NCBI GenBank assembly: GCA_035236585.1 | Contig: CP141128.1 | Coordinates: forward strand, 35,632,684-35,696,683 | Origin: Warburgia ugandensis | Lineage: Eukaryota; Streptophyta; Magnoliopsida; Canellales; Canellaceae | Length of the DNA: 64,000 bases | Direction: 5' to 3' | Shown here: in pieces, positions 1 to 9,457 of the stretch | Position numbering within the stretch: position 1 is the first letter of the stretch | Layout: each line of letters starts with the position of its first letter | Notes under the pieces: generated by a model | Told to the model about the DNA's origin: nothing | Seen by the model: only the letters and a program-made list of their open reading frames with translations | Database searches by the model: none | Made by a program: the position numbers and the translations under genes

Positions 1-1342
1 AATATTTCAATATTTCAGCCCGTTTTAAGGGCTGAATTTCATCTTTTCTGTTTTTGCAATTCATTCATATCTATGAATATAAATTTAACTGTGAACTTGA
101 TCCTAAGGTATTAGAGTGTCTCTAAAGACATCCATCGGTTCATATTTGTCTTTTAAAGTTATCTAGTCCATGATCTATGATCATGGATACTGATTTTAGA
201 AAAAAACTATGTAAATACAACTTAAAACATAGATCTAATAATTTCAGTACATGCTAAATGATACAAGGAGTCCATATCATTTTTCAGATCTAAAATCAGA
301 ATCCTATAGATCTTTGAATTGAAGAAATACAAATTTCAGTAAAAAAAAATAGACGGTCCTGATTAAATATAGGTTACAAGCAGCGTCCTGTGCCTGTAAC
401 CGTCTATCCCAGGTGTCTAGGCAGTGATGACTGGCTACAGGTGAGACGGTCCGATTCGGACCGTCGAATCGCCTGTGGCTGGATCTCCTCCGTCTGTTAA
501 CAACAAACGCCCAGATTTCATGTCCTGGGGTTTTTGGTTCCCAGGAATCCATCCAACGGCTCAGAAGTTACATCTGAGTTGTGGATGGATGGGATCTCAA
601 CCATCCAAGCCCGATCCATCGTTTTCGATGGATCAACGGCAGGGAGATCCCTCCTTTGCTAGAAAACCCAAGATACCTACTGGAATTGAAAGAGGGGAGT
701 GATAGTGGCCTACTTGAGCCGGTCTGGGGAGAAAGTGCTCACTGGAGAAGGAGAAAAACATCAGAGAAATTGTAGATAAAAGCCTAGCTTTCCAAAAAAA
801 TATACATACGGAATTACTCCATTGTCGTTGCCGGAGAAGGTGGGTTACCATGGGGTTTTTGAAGAAAACCCTATTTTAAAGACTCCCAACAGTGCAAGAT
901 CATCGTTGGACGGTCTGATTGGCCATAATAGCTTGAAGAAACTGCCGGAGATGGTATCCCTTACTGGGTTGACCTTCGTTTTCATTTTTCCGATGATCTA
1001 AGAGGTGGATCATCATCAAATTAAGGGGCTTTTGTAAAGAGCCCTTGTCCGAACATACCCAATGGTGGAGATGGTAATTCAATGGTTCAAACTTGATGGG
1101 TAATTGAAATAGGGTTTCCTGGGTGGAAACCCGTTTCCATCGGGGACGACGCGTTTGTGGACACTTTCAACTTCTCCACTCAGTCTGGAGAGCCTGGGGT
1201 GTCAGTGGACACGCCCTGAGTGAAAATAATAAGAGAAGAAGAGGAAGAAAGTTGGGGGAGGTTTCTAGAGCTGAATTTTTGCAGAATAACAGGTGACCTC
1301 ATGAATACTTTTTGGAACATTTTTGAGAATTTTTCTTAGGTC

Positions 1343-1351
1343 TATTTATAG
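1343..1351 (-). promoter_or_regulatory. Candidate TATA box of family A copy A1
   Basis: CTATAAATA on the minus strand. It is positionally conserved in A2 (20078-20086) and A3 (51994-52002). It lies about 575 bp inside the LTR start, followed in transcription order by more than 4.5 kb of LTR in complete copies. Confidence 0.5.
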
Positions 1352-1427
1352 AGGTTTTGAGTGGTTTTCATAATAACATGCAATAATTATGTTTTCTCCT
1401 TTTTATTATTTAATGTATATTAGATTC

Positions 1428-1465
1428 CCACTACCACCTCCTTCTCCACTAGTAGGTGGTAGTGG
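1428..1465. repeat. 12-bp perfect inverted repeat (hairpin H1) in family A
   Basis: Arms CCACTACCACCT (1428-1439) and AGGTGGTAGTGG (1454-1465) are exact reverse complements around a 14-nt loop. The same position in the other copies keeps a shorter or imperfect version: 4769-4806 in copy C with 9-bp arms, and about 20163-20200 in A2 with one mismatch. It lies between the LTR start and the TATA box, in U3. Confidence 0.7.
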
Positions 1466-1929
1466 TTTGACTAATGATTGCATGTTTTCTAGACGTTGGA
1501 TCCCTTTGTGGGCCCCATGTGGCCCCCACATGAGTGTGAAAAAACCAAATTGCCCTTTTATGGAGAAAAATCCATTTTATTCTCCCGAGCTCGGAATTGA
1601 GCGTACTTACTGGCGTTGGATTCATATTTCCGAGCACATTCCAGATTTGGATGTCTCAGGTCTTGGTTATTTGTGAAATTATCATTTTCCCTTTCATTCA
1701 CTAAAATGAAGAAAAATATAAAATTTTCATCCGTATTCAGAAATTGTCGTGCTTACAGTCATTTTGAAGCGTTCGTCGCGTATGTTTTCAATTATACATC
1801 TCTCATACCTTGATTCCACTTCTATGAGAAGTGCATATTTTATAACCCTAATATTCTAGCCTAATTTCTATTAAAATTCTAAATTTCAATATTTATTTAA
1901 TTTCATTATCAAAACTTAGGGGTGTTACA

Positions 1930-3661
1930 TCAGATAACTGCTTTCATACTCCACGGATACGAAATGTGGAAAATCATCTATGTCATGTCTATATGGGGGG
2001 ACAGACCATCAAAGTGGTGGCCTTCCTATAATTGCCCCACCAAACATTTTGCCTCTCTTTAGGCGCGGTATCATCATATATATCACATTTTGGAGAGCAA
2101 GTGGCCAAACCCTGGTAACCCTCCTAGCATTGCATCCCAGGCATATGCCTATTTAAAATAAAAACCACAAGCCTCCTTGCTTGTATATAAAGTATTCTTT
2201 TACTTATCAGATGTCTTGTCTGTTTATATCATCATCCTCGTATTTTGGTATTCTTATACTAAGGATAGGATCTCACTTCAAACTTAGGGATCATCATTTA
2301 AAATGAATGATACTCATGTTCGTATAAGTTTAGGGATCACCATTCTATATGAATGATTCCCATGTATTGATTTTATACTTATAAGAAAATTTGTGTGTTT
2401 ATCTAGGGCTAGAATACCTTCTAGTTCCCTATTCACTTGGGTTTTCGTCAATTCTAACTTAACCATTTCATATGTGTTTTGGTTGGATCATAAGGGTTTT
2501 CAATGGATTTAATACAAGTATTTACATTATACTTATCAACATATCTAGACATAAGATCATGTATTCAACATGTATTTCTCATGTAGATGCATTCATAAAA
2601 TCCTCCTACCTTCAAGTAGTGATTTATCTCTTCAAATCTTCCATGATCCTGATTGACGTATGAAATCTGTAAATCCATACATATTGTCAATATTTATACA
2701 ATCTAAATAATCCTATATTTTTTATCCTATCTATATTCTTTGTCTAATCATGTCCTTTGATAAAAGGATCTAGATCTTGTGTCCTATCATGATCTACCTT
2801 CCTCAGATAGTATTGATTAATAGATCTAACTATTAGAATGATCTTCTAATCTTTTAGATCTATTTAAGTCTTTGTGTATTTCTTTCTTTGATCTTGATCT
2901 TTCACAGATCCTTTGATCAACAATTTATACTTGATGATAAAGATCAAGGGCTTAGATCTTTTATTGTTTAGTTCTTTTTTTATCTAAGTTCAATTGTTTG
3001 ATCTTCCCTAAGGAAGATGATCTTGGCTCTCTTCCTTGAATCATATTTGATCAAGGGTTCAGATCTTCTATTCAATTTGACCTAAGATCTTCTATTCTAT
3101 TTGATCTAAATTGCAAGCAATATATATATCATACATCAAAATGTATTTATTTCTTTTATTGTTCTTGATCATTCAAGATCCCATGGATCTTGTTTGACCA
3201 CTCAACTGGTAGTGGTTTGACCACTCATTACATGTTTTCTAGCCGTTGGACTCATTTATGGGCCGCATGGAGGTGTGAAAGGACCATTTTACCCTTTTAT
3301 GGAGAAAAATACATTTTATTCTTATGATCTCGAAATTGAGTATACTTAGTGGATTTGGAATTGTATTTCTAAGTACATTCTAAATATTGATGTCTTAGAT
3401 CTCGGTTATGGGTAAAATTACCATTTTACCCTTTTATTCATAAAAATAGAGAAAATTAGGGATTTTCATTTTAACTCAGAATTGAACATACTGTGTCATT
3501 TTAATCATTTTTTTAGTACATTCATAATTTTTAGTTTTAAATTATGTTTTAATCTTAATAAAAAGAGAATTTCCAATAATCTAATATTCTAGCCCGAAAT
3601 TTTTGAAAATTCAAACTAAATTGATTTTCTAAATCAATTTACAAAACTTGGGCTAATTACA
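1930..3661 (-). mobile_element. Family A long LTR, copy B, interrupted and internally deleted
   Basis: The sequence starts abruptly at a point equivalent to 16313 of copy A2 and follows A2 to about 3195, through the GATC-rich zone and the CAAGATCC hairpin. It then jumps to the equivalent of about 20.2 kb (CTCAACTGGTAGTGG) and ends at 3661 with ..GGGCTAATTACA. The middle of the element, about 2.6 kb including the GC-rich island and the leader-like module, is missing. Its other end was cut off by insertion of A1. No coding capacity is seen. Confidence 0.7.
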
Positions 3662-4312
3662 AATGTCTTAAAGCTCATCCTCACTAGGTTTAGCCTAATT
3701 CATCTTAGATTGTTTAGTCATCTTCAAAATCTTATTCAAGGGATCATCATCATTATCTTTTGAATGATCAACAAGGTAAATATTCTAAAAAGTAGAGGGA
3801 TGAGGATATTTGAAATCAATATTCAATGATTCAAAAGAAGGTAGTACACTAGATTCATTAGAAATAAGATAAGCAACATTAGAGGAGAAAAAGATGTTGT
3901 TGCCCAATTAGTGAGGGCTAGTAGCTAGAACAAGAGGACGTGGACATGAAATAGAGTTCTCAATCACATTGATTGTCATGGCTTGATCTTCATCAAGAAC
4001 TTGTAGATTTCATCATCCATGAAATCATCCATAACTAGGTTTGAAATGTCAACATATTTTGTGCATTACATATAAATAAGAAGATTGTTGAAAAGATCTC
4101 AAACCCAGGAAGAAGCTTCTGTGTGGCTTTATTAAATAGTGAAACATTGAATGGATACATATCCCCTTCTTTTTTAAACTAGCCACTGACAGCCTTAGGA
4201 TATACCATGACTTCCTTTAGGAAATACTCTTCTTCATTTGAATATGGGTCATTATACCCAAAATTGTATGGACATTGCTTGCAACTTTTGAATTGAGTGG
4301 ATTCATATGTTT
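3662..4312 (-). pseudogene. Tat/Ogre-like Ty3/gypsy remnant, linker between protease and reverse transcriptase
   Basis: The minus-strand translation holds broken peptides that resemble the linker found between protease and RT in Tat-lineage elements. Near 4.1-4.25 kb there is a VYPKAVSG segment followed by a KEGDMYPF segment and then PGFEIF. Upstream (about 4.25-4.31 kb) an acidic GYNDPYS stretch is seen. Stops and frameshifts are frequent. The remnant continues on the far side of copy C at 9458, so C was inserted into it. The RT domain itself is not present here; the left side is cut by copy B at 3661. Assignment to Tat rests on these weak motifs plus the clearer protease at 9.64-10.08 kb. 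Confidence 0.5.
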
Positions 4313-4317
4313 GGACT
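4313..4317 (+). repeat. Target-site duplication GGACT, left of copy C
   Basis: GGACT directly precedes TGTAATAACCCC at 4318 and is repeated exactly at 9453-9457. Confidence 0.85.
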
Positions 4318-5559
4318 TGTAATAACCCCAATATTTGTAAATTGATTGAGAAAATCAATTTAGTTTGAATTTTTAGAAATTCTTAGCTGGAATATTAGGT
4401 TATTGGAAATTCTCTTTTTATTGAGATTAAAACATGATTTAAAACTTGGAAATTATGAAGGTACTCAAAAAACTGATTAAAATGACACTAAGTATGTTTG
4501 CTTCCGAGTTAAAATGAAAAATCCCTAATTTTCTCCATTTTTATGAATAAAAGGATAAAATGGTAATTTTACCCATAACTGAGATCTAAGGCATCAATAT
4601 TTAGAATGTACTTAAAAATATGATTCCAATTCCACTAAGTATTCTAAATTCCCAGTTCGGGAGAATAAAACGTATTTTTTTCCATAAAAGGGCAAAATGG
4701 TCCTTTCACACCAATGTGGGGTCCACAAATGAATCCAAGGGCTAAAAAACATGTAATGAGTGGTCAAACCACTACCAGTTGATAGTGGAGAAGGAGGTGG
4801 TAGTGGAGGATCCAATGTTAATTTAATATTCAAAAGAATTGAAACATAATTATTACAAGTAATTATGAAAAATTCATAAACATCAATAAATACACCCCCA
4901 AAAATCCTCCAAAAATGTTCATTAAAATTTTCACGAAATTATTTTGCTTCCCCTAAAACTCAAGATCTAGATTCTTTCCCAAATTTCCAAAACTCCTAAA
5001 AATCTCTCTTCTTTCACTTTCTCTCTCCTCTCTCTAGATTGGAACAAGAGACCTAAATTTAATTAGGCATTCTGTTCCAAATCAAATCTCACAAATCCCA
5101 CCATTGATATTGTCCCTAAACTACCTTATCTACAAAACCCCCAAAGAAATTTCAAGATCCAACGGTGCAATCAATTGGATATCACAAAACAAGCAGTTAT
5201 CAAGCAATCTTATCATCAATAGGATATTTCTTTAAAATTGGGCTGCAAAACCTATGTTTTTCTCCAATCAGGTAGGTGGAAACTCTTCCCATACTTATTT
5301 CATGTTAGTTTATATAATTTTTATTTTTTCTAAAATTAAGTTTAGGTTAAAAATTATAAAAATTAAGTAAGGATAAGAACCCTTCATTTCTACATGATAG
5401 GGGCTTAGATGGAAAATCTGAGCCATCCAATTGATATAGAAGGGTCCAAAACCCCTAGGGTAGAATTTTTAAGCAATTTCATCAAGTTTTGAGCTCTTGA
5501 TTGAAGAGGAATTGATTGGATGGTCCAAAACTGACTGTTCGATCTTCTTTATAAGATTT

Positions 5560-5770
5560 GGCTCCTAGGATGCCGCAGCGAGACTCTGCACGAAAATGCG
5601 CCCTGCGGGTGCATCTCCGCATGAGCTCTTCCAATGGAATGACATCCCAACAAAACATCCGCGACATAGCGTAGGTCCCGAGCAGCACGTTACTGCATGC
5701 GTCCCAGTGATGGGAGCACAGAGACCGCTTTGCCGGAATGATTAGGACAATCCGTTCCGCTGGGCCCAGA
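5560..5770 (+). other. GC-rich hypervariable island of family A, copy C
   Basis: A CpG-containing block in an otherwise AT-rich element. The equivalent positions in A2 (about 19.18-19.40 kb) and A3 (about 51.12-51.34 kb) are also GC-rich but do not align with it base for base, whereas the flanks do. A2 carries short repeats around GACTAGTC here. The role is unknown. Confidence 0.5.
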
Positions 5771-6839
5771 TCAAATTTGGACCATCAGAATGACCGTGAA
5801 CTTCTTTTCTTAATTGTGGAGCCATTTGAACTCCAAATCAAGATCAGAAAGAAGCTATGGAAAGCTTGTAATGTCTATTTTCTGTTGAAATCATAAAATT
5901 GACAAAAATCTTCAAAAAATGTTCTATTTTGAGGAAATAAGCTTTCAATTTTTACGATCTTCAAGTTCTGAGATGATTAGATCTTGGGGATCTGATTTAA
6001 TGATGAAATAATGTTGAAATAAAGTGATATCTATGATTTATTTTGACAGATCTAAGATAAATTGAGAAATCTACACTTTATGGTTGAAAAATCCTAAAAA
6101 TACAAAGGGACCCACCTGATCAATGAGATCAAGCATGGTCAAACCCTTTGGATGGGTTGTATTAATGGAATTATGATGAAATCTTATTAGATCATAGATT
6201 AAATGTGACAAAAACAAGTGGATATGATCTTTGGATCTTGATGGAGCAAAAGCCCTAAATGTAATTAAAACCCTTGATCTAAAGGAAAAGAACTTAGATC
6301 TAATGGTTGAATCATAAGTAAAAGTTTCTAATAATCTTAATCTAATTAGTTTAATTGTCTTTTATTTGATAATAGAATTGTAAATGTGATTTATGTTATA
6401 AATTAGGAAGCATGATAGTGTAATTCTTAAATTTTAGCGTGCTATGTTCTAAATGTTATTAGTTTGTTAGTAGCTTGGTAGATTTAATTATCTTAGGGCC
6501 ATGTTAGTTTAAATTTGAGATTTCAGCATGATTCCATTAGATTAGTAGTAAAATTTCATGTATTTCATAACTTAGGATCATGCTAGTTTACGTATAGTTT
6601 ATTCCATTAGATTAAGTTACATTCATAGGAAGCACGTTGGTATAAATGGTTATTAAACCTATATTGGATATATGCTTTAATTGTTGTCAAATTTTATTAG
6701 TAGATTCAATTGTAAAGTAGTTGTTAATATATAATGAGCATAAATTGCCAAAAATGTAAACTAATAAAATATAGAGATTCATGGACAATTAAGATGAGTG
6801 AATGACTTCGACTTAATATTAGTAAGGGCTATAGTTAGT

Positions 6840-7200
6840 AAGACAATATAAGGATTATCAAATCCTTGGCCCAAACTAAGAGAATAATAAACCCTATGAA
6901 TGACATTTTAAATGTTCATAGATTTAATTAAAATCAATTAGAAAGAGTACTTAAGGTTAAAATGCTCATAGGAACCTTATGAAAGGTTGAGCTAAGGTCA
7001 CTCTAGCGAATGCTGAACATGGGGGTTAAGGGGGTTCTCTAATAGAGCCTCGCTCTTTTCCTACCTTTCGTTGACGTTTGTGAGGTCAAAATGCCTCCTT
7101 ACATGAGGATTAAAGTAACCACTTTGTGTTCAGCCATTCAGCTATTAAGCCTTAGTCAATTAGAAATAGGAGGAGCTATCTAGACTTAGGATAAAATAAG
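6840..7200 (+). other. Leader-like module shared with Athila elements, in copy C
   Basis: Blocks such as CAAATCCTTGGCCCA (6859-6873), CTTTCGTTGACGTTTGT (7065-7081) and CCTCCTTACATGAGGAT (7094-7110) reappear in the same order and orientation in the leaders of the two Athila-like elements (31126-31470 plus strand; 46540-46230 minus strand). They also occur in A2 (17762-18084, minus strand). Copy A3 lacks most of it. Confidence 0.65.
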
Positions 7201-7304
7201 TTATCTTAAACTAGTTAATCATTAACTGGTTGAATAATAATAATAAGAGCATAAAAGGTTAGTAAATTATCTAACCCTAATAAAAATTGTAAGTAAGATA
7301 AGGA

Positions 7305-7725
7305 TGATCAAACAAGATCCATGGGATCTTGAATGATCAAGAACAATAAAAGAAATAAATACTTTTTGATGTATGATATATATATATATATATATTGCTT
7401 GCAATTTAGATCAAATAGAATAGAAGATCTGAACCCTTGATCAAATATGATTCAAGAAAGAGAGCCAAGATCATCCTCCTTAGGGATGATCAAATAACTG
7501 AACTTAGATCAAAGAAGAACTAGATGATAGAAGATCTAAGCCCTTGATCTTTATCATCAAGTATAAATTGTTGATTAAAGGATATGTGAAAGATAAAGAT
7601 CAAAGAAAGAAATACACAAAGACTTAAATAGATCTGAAAGATTACAAGATCATGCTAACCGACAGATCTATTGATCAATACTATCTGAGGAAGATAGATC
7701 ATGATAAGACATAAGATCTAGATCC
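7305..7725 (+). other. GATC-dense zone of family A, copy C
   Basis: I count 20 GATC tetramers here, against fewer than two expected at this base composition. A palindrome CAAGATCC-ATG-GGATCTTG marks its left edge (about 7314-7332). The zone is conserved in A2 (17128-17598, also about 20), B (2.76-3.19 kb) and A3 (49.46-49.88 kb). Confidence 0.6.
7376..7395. repeat. (TA)n microsatellite
   Basis: About ten TA units inside family A copy C. The equivalent site in A2 (about 17498-17527) is also a (TA)n tract. Confidence 0.9.
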
Positions 7726-8996
7726 TTTATATCAAAGGACAAGATTAACAAAAAATATAGATAGGATAAAAAATATAGGATTATTTAGATTGTATAAATA
7801 TTAACAGTATGTATGGATTTACAAATTTCATACATCAATTAGGATCATGAAAAATTTGAAGAGATGAATCACTACTTGAAGGTAGGAGGATTTTATGAAT
7901 GCATCTACATGAGAAATACATGTTGAATACATGATATTATGTCTGGAAATGTTGACAAGTATAATGTAAATACTTTTATTAAATCCATTGAAAATCCTTA
8001 TGATCCAATCAAAACACATATGAAATGGTTAAGTTAGAATTGAGGAAAAACCCTAATTGAAAAGGGAACTAAAAGGTATTCCATCCTTAGATAAACAGAC
8101 AAATTGTCTGATAAGTATAAACTCAATACATGGGAATCATTCATATAGAATGGTGATCCCTAAACATATGAACATAGGTATCATTCATTGTAAATGATGA
8201 TCCCTAAGTTTGAAGTGAAATCCTATCCTCAGTATAAGAATACTAAAATACGAGGATGATGATATAAACAGACAAGACGTCTGATAAGTAAAAGAATACT
8301 TTATATACAAGCAAGGAGGCTTGTAGTTTTTGTTTTATGCAAGCGTATGCCTTGGGATGCTATGCTAAGAGGGTTATGAGGGTTTGGCCACTTGCTCTCT
8401 GAAATGTGATATATGATGATATCATGTCCAAAGAGAGGCAAAATGTTGGTTGGGGCAATTATGGGGAAAGCCACCCCTGTGACAGTTTGTCTCCCCATAT
8501 AGACATGACATAGATGATTTTTCACATTTGGTATCCGTGGAGTATGAAAATAGTTATTCGAGCATGCTAGTATGGATTAGACTGCAGCATACTAGTCCTT
8601 TGAGTATTTTGCATTATGATGCATGGCATAATGAGATACTGATACTGCCCAAATAAGGGAGTATTTTCCTAGCAGAGTTTAGATGTTTTATCAACTCAGT
8701 ATGGCTGAGTGTGATGATACTGCCCAAATGAGGGAGTATTTTCCAGTAGAGTTTGGATGATTGATCAACTCAGTGTGTCTAAGTGTGACTATTGATGTTT
8801 GAGATATTAACTATTTTTCATGGTTTTGACCGCATATATATCTATACGGCATATACAGTATATATGTGTAAAGATGTACATATATGACAAAGTAAAGAGA
8901 TTGATCCATGAGTATGAATAATGGGATTATGAAGTATTAGGATTATACTGTCAAATTATTACGAGTCTTGAATCTCCTACCAAGCACAACTTACTG

Positions 8997-9030
8997 AGAT
9001 ATTGTAAATGTTTGAATATTTACAATATCT
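8997..9030 (+). repeat. Conserved 13-bp hairpin H2 of family A, copy C
   Basis: AGATATTGTAAAT (8997-9009) and ATTTACAATATCT (9018-9030) are perfect reverse complements with loop GTTTGAAT. The same stem is perfect in A2 (15871-15908) and A3 (48342-48375), about 420-460 bp from the 3' end of the element. Confidence 0.8.
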
Positions 9031-9452
9031 TAGATATAGAGAAGGAGAATTAGGAGCTCAAGACTTAAGAAGACTTAGAAGAATGATCAATCAGAGTATA
9101 TCTCTTGAAGACATGTATTTTTATTTGAGAGCATTATATTGTATTGAGAGTTTTTATTGTATGGTGAGCATTGAAATTTGGATTATGTAATTTGAACAAG
9201 TATTGTGCTGATACCCGGGCTGTACTGTGAACCACTGGATGGATTTTGGAATTTAATAAAAGTATATTCCTTCAATGGAATTTTATCTTATACAAAAGTA
9301 TATTCCTTCAAGTGATGACTTGGGTTTTACAAAACAAGTTCTAAAGAAAAGAATTTTCACTACTTTATTTTGAATTTGTTTTTTACTACTAAGGGCTCCC
9401 TGCCTTTGAAAAATGTATTACAAAATGTGTTACAAAAACTTGGGTTGTCATA

Positions 9453-9457
9453 GGACT
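9453..9457 (+). repeat. Target-site duplication GGACT, right of copy C
   Basis: Exact repeat of 4313-4317. Joining the flanks at one copy of GGACT makes the minus-strand Tat-like reading continuous across the site. Confidence 0.85.

Larger units (their letters stand above)
1..1929 (-). mobile_element. Family A long LTR, copy A1 (entered from the left edge)
   Basis: On the minus strand the element begins at 1929 with TGTAACACCCCTAAG, a start typical of plant LTRs. It runs left out of the window. It aligns with the corresponding end of copy A2 (about 20.0-20.66 kb): the same block of CCACTACCACCTCC hairpin, then an AT-rich stretch, then a TATA box, but it is clearly more diverged. A minus-strand CTATAAATA lies at 1343-1351, about 578 bp from the LTR start, the same spacing as in A2. 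The part around 400-1250 is richer in GC and diverges from the other copies. No coding sequence of any length is supported; the small ORFs here do not match any family I recognise. The sequence right of 1929 is a different copy (B), so A1 appears to have inserted into B. Its duplication cannot be tested because the other end lies outside the window. Confidence 0.75.
4318..9452 (+). mobile_element. Family A long solo LTR-like element, copy C, complete (5135 bp)
   Basis: It begins TGTAATAACCCCAAT and ends ..CAAAAACTTGGGTTGTCATA, so the terminal CA has decayed to TA (A2 also ends TA; A3 still shows the intact TG at the opposite end). A perfect 5-bp duplication (GGACT) flanks it, as integrase-mediated LTR insertion leaves. 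The two ends share no direct repeat and no primer site, polypurine tract or coding domain was found between them, so a solo LTR of exceptional length is the simplest reading. Parts in transcription order: hairpin H1 (4769-4806), a decayed TATA box near 4.88 kb, a GC-rich island (about 5.56-5.77 kb), an AT-rich stretch, a module shared with Athila leaders (6.84-7.19 kb), a GATC-dense zone (7.30-7.73 kb), a 13-bp hairpin (8997-9030), and an AATAAA-rich end. The long U5 and TGTAAYAACCC start resemble Tekay/Del-type chromovirus LTRs, but that is inference. Confidence 0.8.
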
